A stretch of DNA of 64,000 nt from an uncultured Lachnospiraceae bacterium (GCA_910589075.1 CAJUSK010000028.1:65677-129676), one strand, 5' to 3'. Positions 8,449 through 18,070 are shown, counted from the stretch's first letter. Notes: generated from the letters alone by a model not told the origin. Program-made: numbers and translations.

Positions 8449-10442
8449 AAAGAAGAAATGCCTGCTTTGTAATGCTTATGTTTTCTGTGTTGCTGCTTTG
8501 TGCGGGCGTACCGGCTTATGGCGAGCGGACAGTGGGCAATCTGTCCATGCCGGGGGTTAAGCCGTGGAAAGAGGAGGACGGGCAGATTTATGTATCTCTG
8601 CCCCTTTCCCGTTACAGACATAAGACAATCCGTTTATGGCAAAATGTACAGGAAGAAAAATATTATCTCTTTCTGCCGGCCTTCTGGCAGGCAGGGGATG
8701 GGTTAAAACTATGGACGAAGGATCGGGCAGCCCTGTCAATTGACGGAGTGTCTCTGCCTTCCGGAAAAACAGATCGTCTGGATCCGGGGCTGCACAGTCT
8801 GGAGATAAACGGGCACAGTTATGTGCTGGAGGTTATGGTGTCTGCCAATATCCCGGCTCTGTTTATTGATATGGACGGAGGAAAACTGGAAGCGCTGTGG
8901 ACAAAGCCCTATACCCAGCAGGCCGGGGCTGAGGCAATGCTCGTGGATACGGACGGCCTGGTGGAGATGGAAGGCAGAATCGCCGGACTGCGGGTCAGGG
9001 GCAATACATCGGCGGACTGGGTGAAAAAACCATATCAGATGACAATGAGCCAGTCCGTGGATATTCTCGGTATGGGAAGTGCAATCAAGTGGAATCTTCT
9101 CAGCAACTGGTCAGACCGGACATTGCTGCGCAATAAGATTACGTATGATATGGCGGCCGCGGCAGGGATGCCATATTCGCCGGAGAGCCGGTTTGTGGAT
9201 TTGTATCTGAACGGCTCTTACGAGGGCTGTTATCAGATCTGTGAAAAGGTGGAAATCGGGCAGAGCCGTGTGGATATACGGAATCTGGAGGCTTATACCC
9301 TGTATGAGCCCAGTCAAGAAGAGCGGGATCTGGAAACCATAGCGGAACTGACAAAAGAGGATCCGGCTGCGGGCGGCGTGGAGGTTCTGGAAAACGGCAT
9401 CAGCCTGCGGGGATATGATACACAGATAGGGACGGATGATGTGACCGGCGGCTATCTGTTGGAGATAGAACGCCCATCCCGTATTTATGCCAGCGCCAGT
9501 TTCTTTATTACGAAGAATGGACAGCCTGTTACGGTGAAACGCCCCAAATATGCGGACAGCAGAGAGGTGGAATATATTGCCGGTGTGTGGCAGACATTTG
9601 AAGATGCCCTGTATGCGGAAGATGGGATCAATCCGGGTACAGGCGTGCATTATACGGAATATATTGACCGGGACAGCTTTGTGAACAAGTACCTGGTAGA
9701 AGAAATTGTGCGGAATTATGACGCTTCTTCCACAAGCCAGTATTTTTATAAGGATGCGGACGCAACGGATATGCGTCTTTATGCGGGGCCTGTATGGGAT
9801 TATGACATGAGTCTGGGCAATCCCATTATGAATCCCAGAACCAATCAGAAGTATATCAGCAGTGTGAGTCCTTACGGCCTGTTTGCCGCTCTTCCCATGG
9901 ATGATTTTTCCATATGGTATCGTCTGTATGAGCATGAAGACTTCCGGCAGGCGGCAGCAGGGGCATATGAGGATACATTCCTGCCTCTTTTGCGGGAACT
10001 GGAACATGGCCGGGTGGATGCGCTGGCGCAGGAACTGGAAAACAGTGCCCTTATGGACGGAACCAGATGGGGACGGAATAAGGGAGAGGATACCCGGAGC
10101 AGGCAGCAGGACTACTGGGAGAATATCCGGCATCTGGAAGACTTTATCAGAACAAGAGAGGGGTATCTGACCGGACTGTGGGTGGACGGCAGGGAATCCC
10201 GCAAGGTCTATCTGGACGGCGGTGACGGGGATCTGTATATTTCCTATGTGGAAGGCCTGGTGGGAGATGTGCTGGAAGAGCCGCTGGCACCGGAGAAGGA
10301 AGGCTATACATTTGTGGAATGGCTCAATGGCTATACAAAGGAGCCATATGATTTTACCATGCCGTATGATGGCAGTGATCTGTACTTTGTGGCAAAATAT
10401 CAAAGTGATGCCGATGGCAGTACGTTGATTGCCGGAGAGTAA
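8445..10442 (+). CDS. Secreted CotH-family kinase with C-terminal InlB-type repeat
   Basis: The 665-residue protein has a signal peptide (about residues 1-25) and a CotH kinase-like domain over about 165-590. Typical family blocks are seen: LRVRGNTSADW, KWNLLSNWSDRTLLRNK, YLNGSYEGCYQICEKVEI, NYDASSTSQYFYKD and GPVWDYDMSLGN, the last containing the metal/catalytic Asp region. The C-terminus (about 610-657) matches a Listeria-Bacteroides (InlB B) repeat, PEKEGYTFVEWLNGYTKEPY. CotH proteins are atypical protein kinases, first known from the Bacillus spore coat. Here it would act outside the cell. CotH genes often occur with VTC and DUF4956 genes, and such a pair lies at 39539-40944. Confidence 0.9.
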   Translation: MKRRNACFVMLMFSVLLLCAGVPAYGERTVGNLSMPGVKPWKEEDGQIYVSLPLSRYRHKTIRLWQNVQEEKYYLFLPAFWQAGDGLKLWTKDRAALSIDGVSLPSGKTDRLDPGLHSLEINGHSYVLEVMVSANIPALFIDMDGGKLEALWTKPYTQQAGAEAMLVDTDGLVEMEGRIAGLRVRGNTSADWVKKPYQMTMSQSVDILGMGSAIKWNLLSNWSDRTLLRNKITYDMAAAAGMPYSPESRFVDLYLNGSYEGCYQICEKVEIGQSRVDIRNLEAYTLYEPSQEERDLETIAELTKEDPAAGGVEVLENGISLRGYDTQIGTDDVTGGYLLEIERPSRIYASASFFITKNGQPVTVKRPKYADSREVEYIAGVWQTFEDALYAEDGINPGTGVHYTEYIDRDSFVNKYLVEEIVRNYDASSTSQYFYKDADATDMRLYAGPVWDYDMSLGNPIMNPRTNQKYISSVSPYGLFAALPMDDFSIWYRLYEHEDFRQAAAGAYEDTFLPLLRELEHGRVDALAQELENSALMDGTRWGRNKGEDTRSRQQDYWENIRHLEDFIRTREGYLTGLWVDGRESRKVYLDGGDGDLYISYVEGLVGDVLEEPLAPEKEGYTFVEWLNGYTKEPYDFTMPYDGSDLYFVAKYQSDADGSTLIAGE

Positions 10443-10456
10443 TTGGGAGGCGGAAT

Positions 10457-12586
10457 ATGATTCTTTTCTTATGCATCATCAGCCTGTTTCTGTGGGCGTA
10501 CAGTATACAGAAGGCAGAGCCGGGCATTGGCCTGATCAGGCTGTCAGTCTTTTCGCTGTGCGGTTTTTTCTTTCTGTACACCATAGTCAGCGCCGGATTC
10601 TTTTGGGTGGATGTATTTGCATTTGTGCCCGTGCTGCTGGTCTGTACGGGTCTGGAGGCGATTCTGGCGGTGTGGCTGTCTCTGCGGACATGGAGCCGGA
10701 TGGAAGCGTCAGATGGCGGCGCCTTCCTGCGGAGTCTGTGCATGCAGGTGTCTTTTGACGGGAAACGCTGTCTGATCCCTCTTGTCATCGGTGCGTTGGC
10801 GCTGCCCTTTACATGGAATAAATTCGAACTGTACAGTATGGGGCAGGACCAGGGCACATACCAGGTAAAAGCCCTTGCCCTGATGGCCTATGATACCCAT
10901 AATTATATGGAGATGGAAGAGTTTACAACACTGGAGACGCCGGAAGAGCGGCAGAAGTATCTGGATTTTGTCTATGGACAGAACAATCTGTATCTGCCCA
11001 GGGTGATTGAGGAAACGGAAAGGGATGCAGCCCATTTTGACAGAATTGTGGGGACGATACATGGACTTCCCACCTATTCGGCCCTTCTGGCATTGTGGGG
11101 GATGTTGTTTGGATATTCCCATATGATCGGGGTACAGACAATTTTGTATCTGTGTTTTCTGTTCCTGATCTATTTTTTGACAGAGAATGTGGGGCTGGGA
11201 CGGCGCTCCTCCTGTCTGGTGACAGCGCTGGCGGCATTCAGCCCCATTGTGGTGTGGTGTTCTAAATCTTCCCTGACAGAGCTGGGACTGGCAGTGATAT
11301 TTGCCGTTTTTTTGTATACGCTCACAGGGCCGAAGGAGACTGCTTATCTGGCAGGGATACCGCTGGCGGCATTTGCCTTTTTTCACATCAGTATTTATGT
11401 GTTTATGCCCATTCTGGTGATTGTACTGTTGATGATGTATATGCTGGATGGCAACAGGGGCTGGCTGGTTTCTTTGCTGGTTACGCTGGCCGGGTATCTG
11501 CTCAGCGCCTTCTGGTCTTTTTCCATTGCGCCTTACTATTCGTATGGGAATTACAGCGTTTTGTGGAAACTGACCCGCAACCTCATCAATGAGAAGAATA
11601 TTCAAGTGGTCATTGTGGTATTGTGCGGTATACTTGCAGCGCTGGCGTTGTTTTTGATGAGCGGCAGGGGGGAGGCATTTGCCGGATGCATCAGAAAGGG
11701 ATTGAGCGAAGTTCGTGGCGGCCGTGTCCTTCTGTCCATCGGGGTACGTGTGTCGCTGGCAGGATCGGTATTGTTTTTTATATATAAGGGGATTATTCAG
11801 GGAGAGTATATCCGGTATTGCCAGTATTTGCAGATCAGCACATATATCTACATGACAGGCTTGCTCCTGATTCCGTTTCTGTATCTCTGGCTGTTGTTGC
11901 GGCCACTGGACGGATGGAAAGATTCCAGGCTGTCTGCGTTGACGCTGCTGTTTTTTTACTGTGTCATTGCGTACTCTATGTTTATGCGGCTGGAGGTATT
12001 GTTCTATTATTATTATGCAAGGTATGTGACCATCTTCCTTCCGGTTGTGTTTCTGCTCTCTGCCATCTTGCTGGAGCAGGCGGACAGCAAGGGAAGGGCA
12101 GGCATATGTGTGATGGGGCTGGCGCTGATTTCGTTTATGCCATATGATGTGGGTCTGATTACCCAGAAAGACCATACCCGATGTGAATGGGAGGTACTGG
12201 GAGATATATGCGAGGATATTACAGAGGAAGATGCTTTTATCACCGGTCCGGACGAGCAGCAGATCGTGTTTATCTTTCCTGTGAAACTGTTAACGGGATG
12301 TGATGTATATTATGCTGATGAAAATCTGGGTGCACAGATAGAAGGGCTTGCCGGCCGGTATCGGAATGTGTACTATCTGGATTATGACGGCGAACTGGAA
12401 AGAAAGATGGAAGAGGATAAAAGCTGGCAGGATGCCTCTCTTTCTGTGAAGAAGGTATATACCAACTGGAATCATTTAAGTCACCTGGATTATTTTAACA
12501 TAACCAATCCGCTGACACCGATTCCCCTGAATTATGTGGAGTATCGTCTGAAGCTGTCTCTGCATGAAATCAGCAAACCGGAGTGA
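10457..12586 (+). CDS. GT-C-like polytopic glycosyltransferase candidate
   Basis: This 709-residue protein has about a dozen membrane segments and a C-terminal soluble domain of about 120 residues. An acidic motif in the first large external loop, YSMGQDQGTYQVKALALM, resembles the D-x-D/E loop region of GT-C enzymes of the ArnT/PMT kind, which use polyprenyl-phosphate sugars as donors on the outside of the membrane. The family is otherwise not recognised. It is directly followed (13 bases) by a dolichol-phosphate-mannose-synthase-like GT2, the enzyme type that makes such donors, which supports the call. Confidence 0.65.
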   Translation: MILFLCIISLFLWAYSIQKAEPGIGLIRLSVFSLCGFFFLYTIVSAGFFWVDVFAFVPVLLVCTGLEAILAVWLSLRTWSRMEASDGGAFLRSLCMQVSFDGKRCLIPLVIGALALPFTWNKFELYSMGQDQGTYQVKALALMAYDTHNYMEMEEFTTLETPEERQKYLDFVYGQNNLYLPRVIEETERDAAHFDRIVGTIHGLPTYSALLALWGMLFGYSHMIGVQTILYLCFLFLIYFLTENVGLGRRSSCLVTALAAFSPIVVWCSKSSLTELGLAVIFAVFLYTLTGPKETAYLAGIPLAAFAFFHISIYVFMPILVIVLLMMYMLDGNRGWLVSLLVTLAGYLLSAFWSFSIAPYYSYGNYSVLWKLTRNLINEKNIQVVIVVLCGILAALALFLMSGRGEAFAGCIRKGLSEVRGGRVLLSIGVRVSLAGSVLFFIYKGIIQGEYIRYCQYLQISTYIYMTGLLLIPFLYLWLLLRPLDGWKDSRLSALTLLFFYCVIAYSMFMRLEVLFYYYYARYVTIFLPVVFLLSAILLEQADSKGRAGICVMGLALISFMPYDVGLITQKDHTRCEWEVLGDICEDITEEDAFITGPDEQQIVFIFPVKLLTGCDVYYADENLGAQIEGLAGRYRNVYYLDYDGELERKMEEDKSWQDASLSVKKVYTNWNHLSHLDYFNITNPLTPIPLNYVEYRLKLSLHEISKPE

Positions 12587-12599
12587 TGGGAGGTACAGT

Positions 12600-13586
12600 A
12601 TGAAACTGATTATTCAAATTCCCTGTCTCAATGAGGCGGAGACACTGGAAATAGCCCTGAACGATCTGCCCAGGCAGATTGACGGGATTGATGAGATTGA
12701 ATATCTGATCATCAATGACGGCAGCCGGGACAATACGGTGGAAGTGGCAAGGAACTGGGGTGTGCATCACATTGTCAGTTTCCCACGAAATAAAGGGCTT
12801 GCCAGAGGGTTTATGGCAGGGCTGGATGCGGCGCTGCGGCAGGGGGCGGACATCATCGTCAATACGGATGCGGACAATCAGTATTGTGGCGAGGATATTG
12901 CCAAACTGATCCGTCCCATTCTGGACGGAGAGGCGGAGGTGGTCATAGGGGAGCGCCCCATAGATGACACGGAACATTTTTCACCGCTCAAGAAAAAGCT
13001 GCAACATCTGGGCAGCTTTGTGGTGAGAAAAGCCTCCAAAACAGACATACCCGATGCACCCAGCGGTTTCCGCGCATACAGCCGGGATGCCGCCATGCAT
13101 ATGAATGTGGTGAATGAATATACTTATACACTGGAAACAATTGTGCAGGCCGGCCGGAACCGGATGGCCATTACGTCTGTGCCGATTCGCACCAATCCGG
13201 AATTGCGCAGTTCCAGACTGTTTAACAGTATGGCTTCCTATGTGAAACGTTCTATGATGACGATTTTGCGGGCGTTTATGATGTACCGGCCGATGCTCTG
13301 TTTTACACTGGTGGGCGCAGTGCCTTTTCTGGTGGGACTGGGAATCGGGATACGATTTCTTGTATTTTATTTTACCACAGGGGGTTCCGGTCATGTACAA
13401 TCGCTGATTTTGGCCTGTACATTAATGATTTTGGGGTTTATGACATGTATTATCGGCCTGCAGGCGGATGTGATTGCCGCCAACCGGAAGATATTGGAGG
13501 ATGTGCAGTATCATTTGCGCAGGCTGGAGTATGATATATTGAATCAGGAACAGAAAAAAGAGGAAACAAAGAAAACATCTGATTAA
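12600..13586 (+). CDS. GT2, polyprenyl-phosphate sugar synthase-like
   Basis: ATG 12600 is preferred to the one at 12564 because GGGAGG lies 8 bases upstream. The 328-residue protein has an N-terminal GT-A domain with IPCLNEAETLE, the donor-binding INDGSRDNT and NTDADNQY (DxD-like), then two C-terminal membrane helices at about residues 235-255 and 270-290. This architecture fits the DPM1/GtrB/ArnC class, which charges undecaprenyl phosphate with one sugar on the inner face. A flippase (GtrA or SMR pair) and a GT-C enzyme complete such systems, and both kinds are present in the window. Confidence 0.88.
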   Translation: MKLIIQIPCLNEAETLEIALNDLPRQIDGIDEIEYLIINDGSRDNTVEVARNWGVHHIVSFPRNKGLARGFMAGLDAALRQGADIIVNTDADNQYCGEDIAKLIRPILDGEAEVVIGERPIDDTEHFSPLKKKLQHLGSFVVRKASKTDIPDAPSGFRAYSRDAAMHMNVVNEYTYTLETIVQAGRNRMAITSVPIRTNPELRSSRLFNSMASYVKRSMMTILRAFMMYRPMLCFTLVGAVPFLVGLGIGIRFLVFYFTTGGSGHVQSLILACTLMILGFMTCIIGLQADVIAANRKILEDVQYHLRRLEYDILNQEQKKEETKKTSD

Positions 13587-13600
13587 TATCAGATGTTTTC
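13571..13600. terminator. Bidirectional hairpin overlapping two stop codons
   Basis: A perfect 13-bp inverted repeat (arms GAAAACATCTGAT and ATCAGATGTTTTC, loop TAAT) lies where two genes converge. The plus-strand stop TAA is in the loop and the minus-strand stop TGA is in the right arm. A/T-rich arm ends favour termination in both directions. Confidence 0.7.
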
Positions 13601-14755
13601 AATCATATGGCAGTATTTTTCCGCGATCACACTGTAATCAAACCGGGCAGCTGTTTCCAGAGAAGCCTGAGACAGTGTGCGGCGGAGGGCGGGATCCCGG
13701 ATAAGGCGGTTGATATGGGCTGCCAGTTGCTTTTCATCCCGTTCCGGCGCCAGCAATCCGTTTTCACCGTCTCTGATAATGTCCGTGATGCCGCCGGAAC
13801 GGCTGGCCACAACAGGCAGCCCGGATGCCATGGCTTCCAGAATGACAAGGCCGAACCCTTCCACATCGCCGCCTTTGGCTGTGACGGACGGGGCTACGAA
13901 CAGATCGGAAGAGGCGTAGATGGTTCTGAGTTCTGTGTGGGGCCTGGGGCCGAGAAAGCGTACCTTATCCTTCAGATGAAGCTCACTGACCAGTGCGTGG
14001 CAGGTATGTTCCAGAGGCCCGCCTCCGGCAATCACCAACAATCCTTCCACATACTGCATTGCCCGGATCAGATAGACAGTCCCCTTTTTTTCCGCCAGCC
14101 GTCCTGCAAACAGAATAACCGGCAGGCTGCCCTGAGAAAAGAAGTTTTCTTTTCGGTTTGCCGGGGTAAAATAAGCGGTATTACAGCCCATGGGGATAAT
14201 CCGGGCGTTCAGGTATCCGTAAGTCTGCTCCAGGATGGTCTGCAGATGGCGTGATACCACGCTGACGGCTCCTGCCCTTTGCAGACAGCGCTTTTTCAGC
14301 AGATAAAACAGAGATTTGTTCAGCTCCGCCACGTCCCCGCCGTGTCCGGTTACAAGAAAGGGCTTCTTGCAGAATGCGCTGAGAATGCCCTGGGGAATCA
14401 GCCAGTGGGCGTGGACACAGTCGAATTTCTTTTCATACTTGCGCAGATTCAGAAACAGCGCCAGCATCAGAAAAGGAACGAGGAAAATCCGGATTTTTTT
14501 CTCTTTGATCCGGGGGACGATGGCGCCGGGGTAGCAGAGGGTTTCCCATGCATGTATGGGAAAATAATGATACCGGATGACGGAAATGCCTTCCAGTGTT
14601 TCAGAATCCGCAGCGCCGACGGCAGCAGGCACCAGTACCGTAATATCATAATATTTGCTTAAACCGATGGCATAATCCAGAATAAAACGGGGTTCCGTAT
14701 CATCCCTCCAACGGGGAAACGTGGATGCGGTTACAAGTAGCTTCTTTTTTTTCAT
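13589..14755 (-). CDS. Family 4 glycosyltransferase
   Basis: The start at 14755 is chosen because AGGAGG lies 8 bases upstream; a longer frame to 14839 has no ribosome-binding site. The 388-residue protein has the GT-B fold: N-terminal TFPRWRDDTEPRF, the linker VVSRHLQTILEQTYG, and the donor-domain blocks FAGRLAEKKGTVYLI, GGGPLE and the conserved EGFGLVILEAMASGLPVVAS with the E-x7-E pair. It would be a retaining transferase acting in the cytoplasm on a lipid-linked glycan. It is transcribed alone, against its neighbours, from its own promoter. Confidence 0.92.
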   Translation of the reverse strand: MKKKKLLVTASTFPRWRDDTEPRFILDYAIGLSKYYDITVLVPAAVGAADSETLEGISVIRYHYFPIHAWETLCYPGAIVPRIKEKKIRIFLVPFLMLALFLNLRKYEKKFDCVHAHWLIPQGILSAFCKKPFLVTGHGGDVAELNKSLFYLLKKRCLQRAGAVSVVSRHLQTILEQTYGYLNARIIPMGCNTAYFTPANRKENFFSQGSLPVILFAGRLAEKKGTVYLIRAMQYVEGLLVIAGGGPLEHTCHALVSELHLKDKVRFLGPRPHTELRTIYASSDLFVAPSVTAKGGDVEGFGLVILEAMASGLPVVASRSGGITDIIRDGENGLLAPERDEKQLAAHINRLIRDPALRRTLSQASLETAARFDYSVIAEKYCHMIENI

Positions 14756-14777
14756 GATGCTGTCCTCCTTGCATAGT

Positions 14778-14807
14778 ATTATAATATGAAAGTTTTCAAA
14801 TAGTAAA
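14778..14807 (-). promoter_or_regulatory. Promoter of the GT4 gene
   Basis: On the minus strand TTTACT (14807-14802) and TATAAT (14783-14778) are separated by 18 nt. Confidence 0.5.
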
Positions 14808-14834
14808 CGGAAATCATCAGATTCACTTATTCTT

Positions 14835-15033
14835 GGCAATGGAAAGTTCGCAAAATGTGTTTCTATTGTTCACGACAATAGAAAGTTCGCAAAGCATGCT
14901 TTCTATTGTTCACGACAATAGAAAGTTCGCAAAGCATGCTTTCTATTGTTCACGACAATAGAAAGTTCGCAAAGCATGCTTTCTATTGTTCATGACAATA
15001 GAAGACTCGCGGAGCATGGAGTCTATTGTTCTA
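14835..15033. repeat. Five tandem copies of a 40-nt palindromic element
   Basis: Units start at 14835, 14874, 14914, 14954 and 14994 (39-40 nt each). Each carries ACAATAGAAAG and CTTTCTATTGT arms around a 13-nt centre. Copies 1-3 (14874-14993) are nearly identical, while the first and last differ. In the last copy both sides of the inner stem have changed while pairing is largely kept. It lies between the divergent GT4 and flippase genes. Single relatives occur at about 19745-19781 and 63868-63905. There are no unique spacers, so it is not a CRISPR array. Confidence 0.85.
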
Positions 15034-15054
15034 CCCAAAGAAAGGGAGATATGT

Positions 15055-16476
15055 ATGTATTTGGGAATTATTCTTCATCTGTGTAGTAAAATCTCATTCG
15101 TTATTGGAAGCTATACGATGCATTTTTTTCTGGGCCGGTATCTCCCGGAAGCGGAATATGGGATTGTGGGGACGATTATTACCATTATGAACTTTGAATA
15201 TATATTCTTTACGGACGGCGTGCGACAGGGAATGGCAAAAGCCATATCCATGGAACGGTATGACGAACGGGATCTGATCCGTACGGGTATTCTGTTTCAG
15301 ACCGGCATTGTGCTGCTTTTTTTCTCAGGTACGTATCTGGGGGCACCTTTGATTGCGGATGCACTGGGGGATCAGGCGCTTGCGCCTTATATCCGGACGT
15401 TGGCTTTTCTCCTGCCCTTTACCGGCCTGTATTCGCTGATGCTGGGGATTTTAAACGGGCATAAGGCTTTCCGGGCAGAGGCGGGTACGGGAATTGTGTA
15501 TCCCATTCTCAAGCTGAGTGTTATACCGGCAGTACTGTTTTGCTTTCAGGATGCCGTTTTCGGGACACAGATGGGATTTTTATTTGCGGCTGTGCTGATA
15601 TCTCTGATTTCCGCCATCCGGGTGGGGTGTATACGCACATCCTTCAGGGTTTCCTCGCAGCGGATGCTCAGATGGGAATATGCCCAGACGGCGGCCAGTT
15701 ATCTGGTATTGTTTGGCGCTTCCACCTTTATGATGAATCTGGATACATTGATTTTGAAACGGGTATCCGGTGACAATGAGATTGTGGGATATTACACAGG
15801 GGTTGCCAATTTTGCAAAAATCCCCTATTATCTCCTGACTGCCTTTTATACGGTGGTGCTGCCTGTGATTACAGGAAATTATATGCAGGGGAAAATAGAA
15901 GAGGCGCGGGAAAAAATCGGTGATGTGATCAGTCTGGTACTGGGATTTATACTGCCTGTTGTATCCATTGTTTCCGCCGCTTCCGGGCATATTCTGGGGC
16001 TTTTTTACAGGCCCGGTTACAGAAGAGGGGAAAATGCGCTGGCGCTGCTTGTATTTGCCATCGGTTTTCTGGGAATGACACTGATTTTTTCCATGATTTT
16101 GTCCGCAGCAGACAGAAAAAAAGTGCTGACGATACTTTCTGTGGGAATGCTGGCGGGGCAGGCAGTATTGTGTGTGATTCTGACAGAGCATTTTTCACTG
16201 ACAGGTACGGCTTTTGCCACATGGATTGCCGCAGGAATCGGTATGCTGGTTTCTGTCGTATTGGTGGGGAAAATATTCGGGCTGTTCTGGCAGAAAAAAC
16301 ATACGCTGCTGTTGGGGGTCAACGGAGCAGCGTATGGAATCCTGCTGGCGGCCTTCCGCCATGTGGAGATTGGTAATTTCCTGATTTTGGTGGGGCTGTG
16401 TGCTGTGTGCTATGTGATACTGGCAGGTTTTGCAGCGTACCGTCTGGGGTTTATAGCGCGTTTCATCCGCCGATAA
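15055..16476 (+). CDS. Wzx-like oligosaccharide flippase
   Basis: ATG 15055 follows GGGAG at 6 bases; the upstream ATG at 14986 would place the start inside the repeat array. The 473-residue protein has 12-14 hydrophobic helices and an N-terminal pattern of the MOP/MATE-like polysaccharide exporters (GRYLPEAEYGIVGTI). Such proteins turn undecaprenyl-linked oligosaccharides to the outer face. The window also has a Wzm/Wzt ABC exporter, so either two polymers are made or this serves a short side-chain unit. Its last 14 bases overlap the 3' end of the convergent SGNH gene. Confidence 0.85.
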   Translation: MYLGIILHLCSKISFVIGSYTMHFFLGRYLPEAEYGIVGTIITIMNFEYIFFTDGVRQGMAKAISMERYDERDLIRTGILFQTGIVLLFFSGTYLGAPLIADALGDQALAPYIRTLAFLLPFTGLYSLMLGILNGHKAFRAEAGTGIVYPILKLSVIPAVLFCFQDAVFGTQMGFLFAAVLISLISAIRVGCIRTSFRVSSQRMLRWEYAQTAASYLVLFGASTFMMNLDTLILKRVSGDNEIVGYYTGVANFAKIPYYLLTAFYTVVLPVITGNYMQGKIEEAREKIGDVISLVLGFILPVVSIVSAASGHILGLFYRPGYRRGENALALLVFAIGFLGMTLIFSMILSAADRKKVLTILSVGMLAGQAVLCVILTEHFSLTGTAFATWIAAGIGMLVSVVLVGKIFGLFWQKKHTLLLGVNGAAYGILLAAFRHVEIGNFLILVGLCAVCYVILAGFAAYRLGFIARFIRR

Positions 16477-18070
16477 AGGAGGCGATCCGTTCGGCAATGG
16501 CTCTGCGCCCCTGTTTGTTCAGCTGCTTCTGATCCTTTTCCAGATAGTCCTTGTAATTGTCTTCCGTAATGGTGCCAAAATAGTTATCTATGAAGGCAGC
16601 ATGGGAGCTTACGGAAATGCTTTTGTAGGCAACCATATAGTCTGCCAGTGTTCCCTGGCCCTGATTCAGTATGCTGGCCGGTTGTGGCTCTCCGTGTTCA
16701 TCCTCTGCATAGACGAAGTAGGGAGAGGATACGATCACGCGGATATGAGGCCAGGTCTGCTGAATCAGCCGGATGGACTGAAGCAGACATCCACAACAGG
16801 AAGCGGCCATGGTTTCGTCATAGGGCCCTGCCAGGAGCCGGTTGTCCTCATAGTCATGGTAATCATACAAAATGGTGATTACGTCGATGGCTTCCATATC
16901 CAGATCTTTCAGCATAGATACCACTTCTCCCACATCCGCATCTCCCTGCCAGGAGCGGGCGTTGTCTTCCAGCAATGTGAAATCACCGTTTGCCATGCAA
17001 TAGGTGATCCAATACAGGCTGAATACGTCATTTTGATAAGATTCATCGTATACTGCATTTTTAACGGAAAGATACGTGTTGCTTAAACTGGCGTTATATA
17101 CTTTTCCACCGATGATCTCTTCCAGATATACGCCGATATTGTCTGATTCCCCTCTTGCAGAGGCCAGCGCATCGTTGCCCAGCAGCAGAACAGAAGTAAT
17201 GCCGTCGTCTTTTTGCAGAGCTAAGGTCTGAGAATCCGGTGGGATAAGGAAATCTTCCGGTTCAGTGTCGAATTCTGTGGACGTATCATTCGGATCATAG
17301 TCTGATGCTACGCCTTTGTTCCATATGATCAGTTTGATCGCGGCAACCACACCCACAAGGATGATCAGAGCGATGATGGCAATATGGAAATGTGAAGTGC
17401 GGAGACGTCTGCCGGCATTTTTCTTTTTTCTGCGAACCGGGGACTTTTTGCTGTGTGATGTTGCCCCTGGCTTTTTCCGTGTGCCGGAAGTGCTTGCTCT
17501 GTTTTTATTTTTGGAGGAGGAGTTTTTCCGTGTGCCGTTTTTTGCGCTGCCCTGCTTTTTCCGTGCTTCATCTGAGGCCGGCCTTTTCTGTGTGGCCGGC
17601 TTTTTTTTGCGTGGAACAGGGCTGTCAGGAGAAACATCGTCGTGTGTTGGGCGGTTGTCCGAATCAGTGACAGGCCTGTCATTGAGGAGGTCAGTGGTGC
17701 CTGGTATTTCACTGCGTGCCCCCATGAAATCCGGGAGATCGACAGATTTGCCGCTGCGTGGGTCCATGGCGTCAGGATTGATGGACGGCATTTCACTGTG
17801 CGGGTCCGTGGCATCGGGGCTGTTGGTCGGTCTTCTGGTGCGTGTGCCTGTGGCATCCGGAGTGTTGGCCGGCCTTCTGGTGCGTGGGCGCATGGCATCC
17901 GGATTGCCGGCAGGTCTGTCACTGCGGGAAACAGAGGCATCCGGGGCGGTGGGCGGCCTGCTATTGCGCGCCGCGTGGGTATGTGCATTGGTGGAAACGG
18001 CAGCTTTCCGTGGACCGGGCTTGTCTGTCTGTATAATATCCAGTTCTGGTCTGTTCTGATCTTCTTTCAT
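16463..18070 (-). CDS. Membrane-anchored SGNH-like protein with repetitive basic N-tail
   Basis: ATG 18070 has AGGAG at 6 bases; ATG 18076 is too close to it. The 535-residue protein has a cytoplasmic tail of about 225 residues. The tail consists of about 15-residue Pro/Asp/Arg repeats of the type RPxNxPDAxxPR (about residues 45-135) followed by a Lys/Arg/Ser-rich part. One membrane helix (about 228-246) and an extracytoplasmic SGNH-like domain follow. The nucleophile block reads LLLGNDALAS instead of GDS (about 298-300), block III reads YDYHDY instead of GxND, and the DxxHLN block reads KDQKQLN, with no His. It may therefore be a non-catalytic glycan-binding relative. Confidence 0.75.
   Translation of the reverse strand: MKEDQNRPELDIIQTDKPGPRKAAVSTNAHTHAARNSRPPTAPDASVSRSDRPAGNPDAMRPRTRRPANTPDATGTRTRRPTNSPDATDPHSEMPSINPDAMDPRSGKSVDLPDFMGARSEIPGTTDLLNDRPVTDSDNRPTHDDVSPDSPVPRKKKPATQKRPASDEARKKQGSAKNGTRKNSSSKNKNRASTSGTRKKPGATSHSKKSPVRRKKKNAGRRLRTSHFHIAIIALIILVGVVAAIKLIIWNKGVASDYDPNDTSTEFDTEPEDFLIPPDSQTLALQKDDGITSVLLLGNDALASARGESDNIGVYLEEIIGGKVYNASLSNTYLSVKNAVYDESYQNDVFSLYWITYCMANGDFTLLEDNARSWQGDADVGEVVSMLKDLDMEAIDVITILYDYHDYEDNRLLAGPYDETMAASCCGCLLQSIRLIQQTWPHIRVIVSSPYFVYAEDEHGEPQPASILNQGQGTLADYMVAYKSISVSSHAAFIDNYFGTITEDNYKDYLEKDQKQLNKQGRRAIAERIASFIGG

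Noticed and set aside
10709..12175. Minus-strand ORF of 488 codons
   Set aside because: Shadow of the GT-C-like membrane gene; Gln/His-rich composition typical of antisense of a membrane protein.
14835..15033. CRISPR array
   Set aside because: The units are directly adjacent copies without unique spacers, and each is itself a palindrome.
17316..18059. Plus-strand ORF of 247 codons
   Set aside because: Opposite strand of the repeat-rich tail of the SGNH-like gene, with no ribosome-binding site.
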